This document shows positions 35,116 through 44,431 of a stretch of 64,000 nt of DNA, piece after piece. The first letter of the stretch is position 1; each line of letters begins with the position of its first letter. The DNA comes from UBA6115 sp050952935 (GTDB lineage: Bacteria; Bacillota; Clostridia; Christensenellales; Aristaeellaceae). The notes beneath the pieces were generated by a model. That model saw only the letters and a list, made by a program, of their open reading frames with translations, was not told the DNA's origin and searched no databases. A program made the translations under genes and the position numbers. The DNA lies in the NCBI GenBank assembly GCA_050952935.1, contig JBMNLS010000003.1:1-64000 (forward strand). Direction: 5' to 3'.

Positions 35116-36715
35116 CACCTCCCGGTCTGTATCTTTTCAGCGTGCGAATGCCGCTGGGTAGCGGCCCTTTGGCGTCCGCGTCCCCCAGCAGCCACTGGGC
35201 GTCCTCCCCTTCCAGCACCCCCAGAAGGGAGAGAGCTTCCTTGTTCTGCAAAGCATCCGGCGCAATCACCCGGATGTTGCTGACGCCGCCCAAACCAAAA
35301 GCGCTGCCCGCCCGCCCGGCGCTGCCCCGGGTAAAAACACAATCGCTGATGTAGTAATCTCCTATCGTCTGAAAAAAAGCGCCCGGAGGATACTCTCCAA
35401 TGAATACCGCGCCATGAATGGCGCCGGAGTTGATGCACCGCCAGGTGGAAGACTTGGGGCCAAAGCCAAACAATCCACCGGTCAAGTGTGTGGCGCTCAC
35501 ATTGCCTTCATTGGCGCAATAGGCCATAAAGCCATTCATGTTTGCCACGATGCCGCCGCCATTCATCATGACATCTCCTGGAAGTTCAATTTCAATCCGA
35601 GCCGAGTTGAACAGATGCAATAAAACGCTATCCTCCGTGATTGCCGCCAAACCAGCCGCATAGCCTTTTTTGCTTTTGATATGTCCACCAAAGACAGCAC
35701 AGTTTTCCAGCAGGCTTTGCTCGCATACCGCGACCAATGCAGCTGCCGACATGCTCTCTGTATTTACCAATGTGCCATCAATCTGAGGGCTCATCATACG
35801 CAGGTTGCGGATGACCGCGTGCTGGCACTCTGTAAAGAGAGAAAAGGACTCCTGTGCTTTATTTGAATTGTTTCCCGGAAAGGACAGCCCCGTAATGGCA
35901 TGGCCGTTTCCATCCAACACGCCGGAAAAAGGCGTTTGATCGTAGCCAATAGGCTGCCAGGCAACGCCCCTAAGGTCAATATCATTCATCAGGAGAAAGC
36001 GTCCTTGTGGGTTTTCTGTGATGGCTTGCAGCTCCTGCGCTGTCCTGATAGGGATGACCTCCTCAGCGCGCTTGGGCAGCACCGCCACGGTGGTAAACGC
36101 TTTGCCTTGCACATTTTCAGAAATCAACCGGAAGCTGAAAAAGTGATGTTTGCGCAGCCCTGCGTCAAAGGAAAGAAACACCATATCATCCCGAAAAACT
36201 GCGTTTACCCCGGGGATTTCAGGCTCCATTTGCAATGCGGTTGCTCCCTGTACCGCAATGCTCGCTTCTTCTTTATCATCCTTTGGCTCAAAGAACGCAA
36301 TCGGCGGGGCCTTGGGGGCCGTGCCGATGTTCGCCTCCAGCTTCTGCGCAGCCATCACACGGGCATCCAAGGGCACTGTGGTCATCCGGTTGCCTGCGGC
36401 CACATACACCTGACGGTTCAGCTGCCGGTCATAAGGCAGGATCACGCTGCCCTCTGACAAGCTGTACCAGTGCCGTCCGCCCACGCTGACGGACACCGCC
36501 CCCTGCTCCACGCTCCCGGGCTTTTGTGTAATGAACAGGTTATCCTTTTGCATGGCTGCCTGCCCATCCCCGGCAGCGGATATCAAATTGGCTTGCATGA
36601 TCAGGCTCAATTTGCGCAGCTGATGATTGTTCCACAAAAAAGGTATCGAAAACAGCAGCAGCAGGATCATTCCTGCGCCAAGCCCTACCCATACGCTGCG
36701 GCCTTTGCTGTTCAT
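35087..36715 (-). CDS. Membrane-anchored GLUG-repeat protein, kinase-less paralogue
   Basis: 542 aa. One TM at about 8-28 (VWVGLGAGMILLLLFSIPFLW) followed by an external part that follows that of the kinase downstream: a beta domain, then GLUG-like repeats (QGRFLLMNDIDLRGVAWQPI, FSGVLDGNGHAITGLSF, AVIRNLRMMSPQIDGTLV). It overlaps the kinase gene by about 30 nt, so the two are translated together. A co-receptor that pairs with the kinase through matching beta-helices is plausible; this is inference from architecture and overlap. Confidence 0.78.
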   Translation of the reverse strand: MNSKGRSVWVGLGAGMILLLLFSIPFLWNNHQLRKLSLIMQANLISAAGDGQAAMQKDNLFITQKPGSVEQGAVSVSVGGRHWYSLSEGSVILPYDRQLNRQVYVAAGNRMTTVPLDARVMAAQKLEANIGTAPKAPPIAFFEPKDDKEEASIAVQGATALQMEPEIPGVNAVFRDDMVFLSFDAGLRKHHFFSFRLISENVQGKAFTTVAVLPKRAEEVIPIRTAQELQAITENPQGRFLLMNDIDLRGVAWQPIGYDQTPFSGVLDGNGHAITGLSFPGNNSNKAQESFSLFTECQHAVIRNLRMMSPQIDGTLVNTESMSAAALVAVCEQSLLENCAVFGGHIKSKKGYAAGLAAITEDSVLLHLFNSARIEIELPGDVMMNGGGIVANMNGFMAYCANEGNVSATHLTGGLFGFGPKSSTWRCINSGAIHGAVFIGEYPPGAFFQTIGDYYISDCVFTRGSAGRAGSAFGLGGVSNIRVIAPDALQNKEALSLLGVLEGEDAQWLLGDADAKGPLPSGIRTLKRYRPGGDGSEQWQQP

Positions 36716-36837
36716 CTTCCTTCCTGACTCAATGACTCATTTCTTCATATTCCGCATTATAATGATAACATTATTGAATGCTGAGAAAAAGCTTCTTCAA
36801 TAAACATTTTATCTGACCTGCTTTATTAAGTGTCTTC

Positions 36838-36871
36838 ACACAACAATATGCTCAGAATCTATATGTTGTGT
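36838..36871. promoter_or_regulatory. Inverted repeat upstream of nrdJ, possible NrdR site
   Basis: ACACAACA (36838-36845) faces TGTTGTGT (36864-36871). The right part, AATCTATATGTTGTGT, fits the 16-bp NrdR box (ACACTATATATTGTGT) at 13 of 16 positions; a left box is weaker and the spacing between boxes is not the usual 31-32 bp. It lies about 105 bp before the nrdJ start. A possible extended -10 (TGGTATAGT, 36910-36918) follows. The rest of 36725-36958 shows no gene. Confidence 0.4.
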
Positions 36872-36973
36872 TATTATCTTTTTATTGCTGTTTTTTCTAC
36901 CATATTTTGTGGTATAGTAGTTAAGCTACGGCTGAAGGCCGGAAGGCTCCATGACTAATTGTTGGAGAATGGT

Positions 36974-39343
36974 ATGAAGGTACAAAAACGGAACTACATG
37001 ATCGTGGACTATCAAGAGGGCACCATCGCCAAGGCCATCCGCAAGGCCATGTCGGAAACCCTGGCCGGGGTGGATGAGGCGCTGTCGTACGAGCTGGCTT
37101 CCCGTGTGACGGAAATCTTGAAAAAGAAAAACACAAAAATCGCTTCGGTGGATGAGATTCAGAACATTGTGGAAGACCTGCTGATGCAGCACCGCAGGGA
37201 CGCCGCAAAGGAATACATCATCTACCGCTATGAGCGTGACAAGGAGCGTAAAAAGGAAACCATGCAGGCGGAGGAAACAGAGACAGAGGCTGGATTACCC
37301 GCGCTGCGGGATGAGTTCATCTCCCGATACAAACACCTGCCCAACCCCATGGGCCCCTTGGGCAGCTTTGTGTACTACCGCACCTATTCCCGCTGGCTGG
37401 GCGATGAAATGCGGCGCGAATACTGGTGGGAAACCGTGCGCCGCGCGGTGGAATACAACTGCAACATCGTGCCCGGCACCCCGCGCAGGGAAGCGGAGGA
37501 GCTGTTTGACAATGTGTACAACATGAAGCAGTTCCTCTCCGGCCGCACCTTCTGGTCGGGCGGCACGGAAGCCAGCCTGCGCTACCCCATGAGCAACTTC
37601 AACTGCGCAGGCCAGGTGATTGACGATTTCACCGCCTTTGATGAGCTGTTCTACCTGCTGATGGTGGGCGCGGGCGTAGGCGTGCGGGTGACCATGGATG
37701 ATGTCGCGAAGCTGCCCTCCATCCGTGCGGACATCCAGGTGTTTCATGCGGCCTATGAGCCCGTGCCCCGGGATGAGCGCAAGGACATGACGACGCTTGA
37801 CTTCACCGGGAAGAAAAACGTGGCGCAGATCGTGGTGGGCGACAGCAAGGAAGGCTGGCAGGATGCGCTGAATTACTTTTTTAAGCTGCATTACGCCAAG
37901 CGCTACCGTGATATCGACACCGTTTATATCAATTACAACCATGTACGCCCCAAGGGAGAAAAGCTGAAGGTGTTTGGCGGCACCGCCAGCGGCCATGAAA
38001 GCCTGAAGAACATGTTCATCAAAATCAAGAACGTGTTCAGCCGCGGCGGTGAAGGCTCCTGCAAGCTCAAACCCATCGATTGCCTGGATATCGCCAACAT
38101 CATCGGCGAAAATGTGGTTTCGGGCGGCGTGCGCCGCACGGCGGAGATGGTGCTGATTGACCCCAGGGATCAGGACGCCATTGATGCCAAAAGCAACCTC
38201 TATATCCGCACGGAGGATGGCAGCTGGATCATCGACCCGGACATTGCTCACCGTCAGGTCAGCAACAACTCCATCTACTTTACCAAAAAGCCCAGCCGCG
38301 GGGAGCTTAAGAGGATGCTGCAGGCGATGCGCAACTCCGGGGAACCGGGCTTTGTCAACCAGGAGGCCGCCGCCAAGCGGCGCGCCAACTTTAACGTGGT
38401 GAACCCCTGTGGCGAAATCCTGCTTGACTCAAACGGTCTATGCAACCTGACCACTGTCAATGTGCTGAGCTTTGTCAAAGACGACAACAGCCTGGATATG
38501 AGCGGCCTGCTGCGCGCCATGTGGCTGTCCGCCAGGGCGGGCCTTCGCATGACATGCCTGGAGCTGGAGCTGAACCGCTGGGATACCGTGCAAAAGCGTG
38601 ACCGGCTGCTGGGCTGCTCCCTGACCGGCTGGCAGGACGCGATGAATGCCATCGGCTACGGCAGCGCCGACCAGGCGCGCCTGCTGCGCACCCTGCGCGA
38701 GGCGGTGCATGCCGCGGGCACAGGCTACGCCAAGGAGCTGGGTATCAATGACCCATTGTTAATGACGACGGTGAAACCCGAGGGCACGCTTTCCCAATTG
38801 CCGGAGGCGAGTTCCGGTGTCCACTTCTCCCACGCGCCCTACTATGTGCGCCGTGTGCGCATCTCCGCGGATGATCCCCTCAGCAAGGTGGTGCTAAAGC
38901 TGGGCTGGCCCGTGCATCCGGAGGTGAACCAGACCTGGGAGAACGCCAAAACCTATGTGGTGGAGTTCCCCATCAAGGCGCCTGAGGGCAAAACCAAGTC
39001 CGATGTGTCGGCGATAGAACAGCTTGAAATCTACAAAATGTTCATGCAAAACTATGTGGATCACAACTGCTCCATCACCGTGCATGTGCGCGATCATGAA
39101 TGGGAGCTGGTGGAGGATTGGCTGTGGAACAACTGGGACGATTGCATTGCCCTCTCCTTCCTGCCCTATGACGACAGCTTCTATGAGCTGTTGCCCTATG
39201 AGGCCATCACCAGGGAAGAATACGAGGAGCGCCTGTCCCAGATGAAGCCCTTTGTGCCCTCGCTGCTCAAGCAGTTTGAGTCCGGCGATGACAACCGCGA
39301 GCTGGATCAGGAATGCGCCAATGGGATTTGCCCGGTTCGCTAA
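36974..39343 (+). CDS. nrdJ: Adenosylcobalamin-dependent ribonucleoside-triphosphate reductase (class II)
   Basis: 789 aa. Reduces ribonucleotides to deoxyribonucleotides with B12 as radical source, independent of oxygen. An N-terminal ATP-cone (about 1-95, VQKRNYMIVDYQEGTIAKAI) gives allosteric control. The core has the redox Cys in NFNCAGQVID and NPCGEILLDSNGLCNLTTVN, and the C-terminal shuttle pair in ECANGICPVR, which ends the protein. This is the monomeric RTPR type known from Lactobacillus leichmannii, longer because of the cone. ATG 36974 follows GGAG by 6 nt. Monocistronic; no B12 riboswitch is seen upstream. Confidence 0.93.
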   Translation: MKVQKRNYMIVDYQEGTIAKAIRKAMSETLAGVDEALSYELASRVTEILKKKNTKIASVDEIQNIVEDLLMQHRRDAAKEYIIYRYERDKERKKETMQAEETETEAGLPALRDEFISRYKHLPNPMGPLGSFVYYRTYSRWLGDEMRREYWWETVRRAVEYNCNIVPGTPRREAEELFDNVYNMKQFLSGRTFWSGGTEASLRYPMSNFNCAGQVIDDFTAFDELFYLLMVGAGVGVRVTMDDVAKLPSIRADIQVFHAAYEPVPRDERKDMTTLDFTGKKNVAQIVVGDSKEGWQDALNYFFKLHYAKRYRDIDTVYINYNHVRPKGEKLKVFGGTASGHESLKNMFIKIKNVFSRGGEGSCKLKPIDCLDIANIIGENVVSGGVRRTAEMVLIDPRDQDAIDAKSNLYIRTEDGSWIIDPDIAHRQVSNNSIYFTKKPSRGELKRMLQAMRNSGEPGFVNQEAAAKRRANFNVVNPCGEILLDSNGLCNLTTVNVLSFVKDDNSLDMSGLLRAMWLSARAGLRMTCLELELNRWDTVQKRDRLLGCSLTGWQDAMNAIGYGSADQARLLRTLREAVHAAGTGYAKELGINDPLLMTTVKPEGTLSQLPEASSGVHFSHAPYYVRRVRISADDPLSKVVLKLGWPVHPEVNQTWENAKTYVVEFPIKAPEGKTKSDVSAIEQLEIYKMFMQNYVDHNCSITVHVRDHEWELVEDWLWNNWDDCIALSFLPYDDSFYELLPYEAITREEYEERLSQMKPFVPSLLKQFESGDDNRELDQECANGICPVR

Positions 39344-39425
39344 GGAATCTGATTAAGTCGCAAACAAGAGCGGTTTCGTGGTAAAATCTTCATAAGAAGA
39401 CAAATAATAACACAGAGGTGTTCAG

Positions 39426-40418
39426 ATGAATCAGCAAACCTTCAGCGATATTGAATACAGCGGAAGAACCAGGATAACGAAACGAGAAGAGTTCCTGGAT
39501 ACCATGAACGAGATCATCCCCTAGGAAGAATGGGTAGGTCTGATTCAGCCATTTTATTACCAAGGGAAGCGTGGCCGTCCGCCTAAGGGGATAGAAAAAA
39601 TGCTGCGGGTGTACCTGCTGCAGGGTTGGTTCAACCTATCGGACGAAGGTGTGGAAGACGCGATCTACGACAGCTATGCGATGCGGAAGTTTATGGGCAT
39701 CAATTTCCTGGAGGAAGGCGCGCCGGACGCTACCACCCTGTTGAAGTTCAGGCGGATACTGGAAAACAGCGGGTTGGGCAAGGCAATGTTTGAGGGCATC
39801 GTCAAAGGACTGGAAAGTGCCGGGCAGATCATGCGTGGGGGGAGCATCGTGGACGCGACCATCATCAATGCGCCATCTTCGACCAAGAATGAAAAGAAAG
39901 AACGCGATCCCGAAATGAAACAGACCATGAAAGGAAAGGAATGGAAGTTCGGGATGAAGGTTCATATCGGCGTAGATGCAGGCTCGGGCTATGTGACAGC
40001 GGTAGAGGGCAGCTCGGCGAATGTACATGATGTGACAGTCGCGTCCAAGCTGCTGCGTCCGGATGACCATGTCATGTATGGGGACTCCGCCTACCTGGGA
40101 CTTGAGAAGCAGGAAGAAATCGCGAACCATCCGACCTTGTCAAGGATTGAGTGCCGTGTAAACCGCAGACCGGGAAATACATACAGAAAGTACGCCAACA
40201 ATGGCCAGGCCTGGGAGAAAGTGATTGAGCAACAGAAATCGGCCGTTCGGTCGAAGGTAGAGTTTCCATTTCGTTTTTTGAAGGTGCAATGTGGTTTCAG
40301 GAAGACCGTATACAAAGGGATAGCCAAGAACCTGAACCGGGCATTTATGCTGCTGGCCAGTTTTAACCTGTATACCTGCGCCAAAGCCAAACGAATTTTA
40401 CAGCCCCTGATAGGATAG
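39426..40418 (+). pseudogene. IS5-family transposase interrupted by an in-frame TAG
   Basis: From ATG 39426 the frame runs through codon 32 and then meets TAG at 39522-39524 (IIP-stop-EEWVGLIQP), probably a mutated TGG since family members have Trp there. It continues open in the same frame to 40418 with all core parts: GKRGRPPKGIEKMLR, NLSDEGVEDAIYDSYAMRKF, DDE residues in VDATII, YGDSAYLG and the C-terminal KVQCGFRKTVYKG region. An internal start (ATG 39600) would give a 272-aa protein lacking the first 58 residues. Terminal inverted repeats could not be fixed with confidence. Confidence 0.85.
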
Positions 40419-40573
40419 GTATGCTCAAACAGAGGAAAAACCATTTAAAAAGGGGCAACACGCAAGGAATTAGACTGAAGTCACCATGAAATCCGTAATC
40501 TTGGTCGCAAGCTTATGAAAGTTATCAATAAAATGACTCAACCTTGGCTATGGACTTGCTTCAGTCGCTTAAA

Positions 40574-41434
40574 TCAGCGATTCCCTAATACTTCCCGGCG
40601 TGATTTAATCATGACTACACTTTGTAAGTTCTTCCAAGCCTTATGATCCTTATACCAGTGCACATCAGGAAACAAATAATAGTCCCGCCGTTCAATTCGA
40701 CCATGCCCTTTCTCTATGGATTGAGTGTGTTGATAATCCGTTCCTTTCCGACCCGTCAGCAGGGTATCTTGTGTGTATAGGCTGAACTCTTCATACATCA
40801 CCGGCTGATTCCTTTTTAGTCCAATCACATAATCTGCTTTATTTCCCATGACAATCTGTTGAACAATTTCACGCTGACAACCGATGGCATCTATCGTGAC
40901 CGTTAGTCCTTTGATGTCCAGTAGTTTTAGCAATTCTGGAATAGCCGTGATTTCATTGCTTTTGTCCTGCGTACGCATCTGCCCCAGGATGCTGCTATTC
41001 TGGTTGCACCACGCTGATACCATATACACTACGCCCTGACCTGCCTTAGCATAGCAACTCTTGCCATTCAAAGATACGACGGCATCCTCGCTGATGTGCT
41101 GGATATGTTGCATGATTTGCGTGAATACCACACAAAACTGCTTAGTATCAATGAGACTGAGCACACGGTTGATGGTCAGTCGGTTAGGTATCCCGTTGGG
41201 CAATGCCAGAAAACGACGGAACCATGCTTCCCGAACTTGAGCAAACAAATGAATTTGATGGCTGGACTGTGCACCACACATAACTGCAATGATACTAATG
41301 GCCAGAATATCCACCAGGGAATGCTTGATCTTCCACAATTGACGCGAATCCTGTACTTCTTTCAGTTTCTTCAATACAAATCGTATTTCCCGCATTTCCA
41401 TCACCTCCGGGGTTATATATTCGCCATTCAACAC
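40574..41434 (-). pseudogene. ISAs1-family transposase, truncated and missing a catalytic Asp
   Basis: 286 aa of an expected 370 or so. The N-terminal region (LKEVQDSRQLWKIKHSLVDI, VMCGAQSS) and the core (MVSAWCNQNSSILGQMRTQD, KSNEITAIPELLKLLDIKG, TIDAIGCQREI) match the family. The first DDE aspartate lies in the AIDGK motif of relatives; here it reads SLNGKSC, Asn for Asp. The protein stops at SRREVLGNR, before the HWGIEN part that carries the Glu. Both defects make it inactive. Confidence 0.85.
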
Positions 41435-41506
41435 CTCCTTTCATTTTAGCGCTTTTTTAACAATCTCTGTCCCTTGTTATTCTCAACGTTTCATGAACAT
41501 GCCCTG
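40574..41506 (-). mobile_element. ISAs1-family element, 3' end lost
   Basis: The upstream end is present: CAGGGCATGTTCATGAAACG read on the minus strand from 41506 is a typical ISAs1 terminal repeat starting CAGGG. No matching repeat is found between 40440 and 40574, so the other end has been deleted. The remaining 40419-40573, between the two IS remnants, shows no gene. Confidence 0.7.
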
Positions 41507-41642
41507 CTGAAAATCTCACAATCAAACATTAAAGCAATAAGTCCCATCACCAATGAAAACGCCTAATCCAGCGCTGCTGTTTGCATCCCATCAGGCGCAG
41601 GTGCTATGATGAGTTGTCATATTAAAAGGAGGGGTTTATTCG

Positions 41643-43085
41643 GTGCGAGAGAGGTTGCGGCGTTTTTTGTCGCCTGAAGGGATGGTGGCGCCGGAACGCC
41701 GTTTGGGTGCGCTGCCGGATGGCCGGGAGGCCTATGGGCGGGTGATGCACATCGCCCTTCCTGCCATCGCTGAAATGGTGCTGATGAGCCTGATCGGAAG
41801 CATGGACACCATCATGGTGGGGCAGTTGGGCAAAAACGCCCTGGCGGCGGTGTCCCTGCCCACTCAGCCGCGGATGATGATGCTGGCGCTGTTTTTCTCG
41901 CTTAATGTGGGGGTTACGGCCATTGTGGCCCGGCGCAAGGGGCAGGGGCGTCAGAAGGACGCCAACAAAACGCTGAGAAACGCCCTGGTGCTGTGCCTGG
42001 GGCTGTCTGTGGTGATTGCAGGGCTTGCCATCGCCTTTGCCGAGCCCCTGATGCGCCTGGCGGGCGGCCACACCCGCACGCCGGATGACGCGCGGGTGTT
42101 AAAGGGGGCTGTGGACTATTATGTCATTATGGCCATAGCGCTGCCGGTGAACGCCCTGTCCATGTGCATCAATGCCGCCCTCCGGGGCGTTGGGGAAACG
42201 CGCACGCCCATGCGGGTGAACATTATCGCCAACCTGGTGAACGTGGTGTTCAACTATCTGCTGATCTTCGGCCGCCTGGGCTTTCCGCGGCTTGAGATCA
42301 GGGGCGCTGCCATTGCCAGCGTCATTGGCATGGCGGCGGGAATGGTGCTGGCCTTCCGCGCCGTGATGCGTGCGGATGACAGCTACCTGCATATCAGCCT
42401 GCGTGACAGTTGGCGCCTTGACCGGGAGATCATGGGAACCATCGTACGGGTGGGCGGCAACGCCGTGGTGGAGCAGGCCAGCATGCGCGTCGGCTTTTTC
42501 CTGTATTCCCGCATCGTCTATTCCCTGGGCGTCACCATGTTTGCCGCCCACAACATCGCCATGCAGTTTTTGGCCCTCACCTTTAACTTCGCCGATGGCC
42601 TGGCGGTGGCCTCCACCACCCTGGTGGGGCAGAACTTAGGCCGGGAGCGCAAGGATTTGAGCCTGATGTATGGCAAAATCACCCAGCGCATCGCGCTTTT
42701 TATGAGCCTGGCGTTGGGGGGCTTCACCGCGCTGATGCGTTACCCCGTGGGGCGGCTGTTTATTGACGCCACCACCCCTGACGCGGGGCTTGTCATCACC
42801 TACGCGGCGGAGACGCTGCTGGTGGTGGCGCTGATGCAGCCTGTGCAGATGGGTTCAATCGTCTATGCCGGCTGCCTGAGAGGGGCGGGGGACAACCTGT
42901 ATGTGGCGGCGGTGATGATGGTGTGCGTATCAATTATCAGGCCCATTGCCGCCTATCTGGCGGTGAATGTACTCCAGGTGAGTCTGGCACTGGTGTGGCT
43001 GATCAGCCTGGCTGAGCTGGTGATACGGCTATATTTCTTCCACCGGCGTTTTGAGGGTGGAAAATGGGCGCATAAGCGGGTATAA
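41643..43085 (+). CDS. MATE-family efflux transporter
   Basis: 480 aa with about 12 membrane segments. Family features: GSMDTIMVGQLGKNALAAVSL in the first helix pair, NVGVTAIVARRKGQ, RGVGETRTPMRVNIIANLVN and the mirrored second half (NIAMQFLALTFNFADGLAVA). Exports drugs or metabolites in exchange for Na+ or H+. It starts with GTG at 41643 behind AAAAGGAGGGG. 43 nt separate it from the lipid kinase gene, so they may share a transcript. Substrate cannot be told. Confidence 0.9.
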   Translation: MRERLRRFLSPEGMVAPERRLGALPDGREAYGRVMHIALPAIAEMVLMSLIGSMDTIMVGQLGKNALAAVSLPTQPRMMMLALFFSLNVGVTAIVARRKGQGRQKDANKTLRNALVLCLGLSVVIAGLAIAFAEPLMRLAGGHTRTPDDARVLKGAVDYYVIMAIALPVNALSMCINAALRGVGETRTPMRVNIIANLVNVVFNYLLIFGRLGFPRLEIRGAAIASVIGMAAGMVLAFRAVMRADDSYLHISLRDSWRLDREIMGTIVRVGGNAVVEQASMRVGFFLYSRIVYSLGVTMFAAHNIAMQFLALTFNFADGLAVASTTLVGQNLGRERKDLSLMYGKITQRIALFMSLALGGFTALMRYPVGRLFIDATTPDAGLVITYAAETLLVVALMQPVQMGSIVYAGCLRGAGDNLYVAAVMMVCVSIIRPIAAYLAVNVLQVSLALVWLISLAELVIRLYFFHRRFEGGKWAHKRV

Positions 43086-43128
43086 TTTTTGTAAAGCAGC
43101 CTGGAAGCGGGCAATCAAAGGAGCATGT

Positions 43129-44037
43129 ATGCCAGAGAAGGACATCCGGCACTTTTTTGTGTTCAATCCCGCCGCCGGCAAGCGCGGCGCCAGGGCCGGG
43201 CTGGACAGCGCGCTGGCGGCCCTGCCAAAGGACAGCTATGCCCTTCATGTCACAAACGGCAGCGGGGATGCGGCCGGCTTTGTGCGGCAAACCTGCCGGG
43301 AGGAACGAGGCGCCTTGCGCTTTTACGCCTGCGGAGGCGACGGCACCCTGGGGGAGGTAGCCACAGGCGCCCTGGGCTGTGAGCGGGCAGAAATCGGCGT
43401 GTGGCCCTGCGGCAGCGGCAACGACTATGTGAAGGTATACGGTGGCGAAGCCAGGTTTCTTGATGTCGCTGCCCAGATGAAGGCCGCCAGCACCCCGGTG
43501 GATCTGATTCAGGTTGGTGAGCGCTGCGCCATCAACGCGGTAAACGCGGGACTTGAGGCGGAAGCGGCGGGCACCATGCTGCGCCACCGCCACCGGCATC
43601 TTTTTAACGGCAAAAACGGCTATCTGCTGGGAGCTGTGGACGCGGTCATCCGCCACATGCGCACCCCCTGCACCGTTGCAGCAGATGGAGAGCTCCTCCA
43701 TGAGGGAGATATGCTGACCCTGTCCTTGTCCTGCGGGCAGTATATCGGCGGGGGGTTCCGATGCGCCCCCTATTCCAAAAACAATGACGGCCTTATGGAT
43801 CTGGCGCTGATCAAGCCCATCAGCCGCGGGCGATTGGCCGGGCTGCTGCCCGCCTACAAAAAGGGCGAGCATCTGGACGATCCCCGCATTAAAGACAGAG
43901 TAATTTACCGCCAGGTCAAGTCCGTGCGGATCAAAAGTGACAAGGACATCATCCTCTGCCTGGACGGAGAAATTGTGACCGGGCGGGATTTTGATATTCG
44001 GCTATTGCCGGGGACGCTTAGGTTTATTGTGCCTTGA
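43129..44037 (+). CDS. Diacylglycerol/lipid kinase family protein
   Basis: 302 aa. DAGK catalytic motifs: FNPAAGKRGA near the N-terminus, YACGGDGTLGEVATG (GGDGT nucleotide site), and WPCGSGNDYVKVYGG. The C-terminal beta-domain has DGLMDLALIKPI and LCLDGEIVTG. Such YegS/DgkB-type enzymes phosphorylate diacylglycerol, sphingoid or isoprenoid lipids at the inner membrane face. ATG 43129 has AAAGGAG upstream; the frame is open 78 nt further up, into the end of the MATE gene. Exact substrate unknown. Confidence 0.88.
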   Translation: MPEKDIRHFFVFNPAAGKRGARAGLDSALAALPKDSYALHVTNGSGDAAGFVRQTCREERGALRFYACGGDGTLGEVATGALGCERAEIGVWPCGSGNDYVKVYGGEARFLDVAAQMKAASTPVDLIQVGERCAINAVNAGLEAEAAGTMLRHRHRHLFNGKNGYLLGAVDAVIRHMRTPCTVAADGELLHEGDMLTLSLSCGQYIGGGFRCAPYSKNNDGLMDLALIKPISRGRLAGLLPAYKKGEHLDDPRIKDRVIYRQVKSVRIKSDKDIILCLDGEIVTGRDFDIRLLPGTLRFIVP

Positions 44038-44047
44038 TTCTGATTCC

Positions 44048-44431
44048 TTACCAAAGCCATGTCCACACGGCGGTAAAGGCGTTCAGCGCCAGGCTAAGAC
44101 CAATGAGCACCCGGTCAAAAAGCCCGGAATAGCTGGCGACACCAAAGACATTAACAATGAATAGCGCAAGGGAACCAATGATGCCGGCCCACCTGGCGAA
44201 GCCGCGGGGCAGGAAGACCATGCCCAGGGCCATCAGAATTGGAATCAGCATCAGGAGGGCGGCCATCATCAGGTGGGCCTGGGTCATGGGCTTGCCGTCA
44301 ATGAGGGCGGCGGCCTGGCCCTTTTCATACAGGCGCAGCACATCCCCCAGCAGATAGATAAGCATCAGCGCCACCCAGCACACGGATAGCTGGACGCGGT
44401 GGGGATCCATGGGGATCATGTCCTGGGTCAT
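44048..44431 (-). CDS. Four-helix membrane protein
   Basis: 127 aa with four membrane segments (LSVCWVALMLIYLLGDVLRL, LMMAALLMLIPILMALGMVF, WAGIIGSLALFIVNVFGVA, VLIGLSLALNAFTAVWTWLW). The overall form resembles DUF6326/DoxX-like small membrane proteins. It overlaps the oxidoreductase gene by 4 nt (ATGA), so it is its downstream operon partner. Function unknown. Confidence 0.7.
   Translation of the reverse strand: MTQDMIPMDPHRVQLSVCWVALMLIYLLGDVLRLYEKGQAAALIDGKPMTQAHLMMAALLMLIPILMALGMVFLPRGFARWAGIIGSLALFIVNVFGVASYSGLFDRVLIGLSLALNAFTAVWTWLW

Noticed and set aside
36725..36958. Cobalamin riboswitch before the B12-dependent reductase
   Set aside because: No B12 box or the long aptamer could be found; the stretch is short and AT-rich.
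39522..39524. TAG in the IS5 transposase as recoded sense codon (pyrrolysine or code change)
   Set aside because: No other gene in the window shows an internal TAG and several real frames are bounded by normal stops; a point mutation from TGG is simpler.
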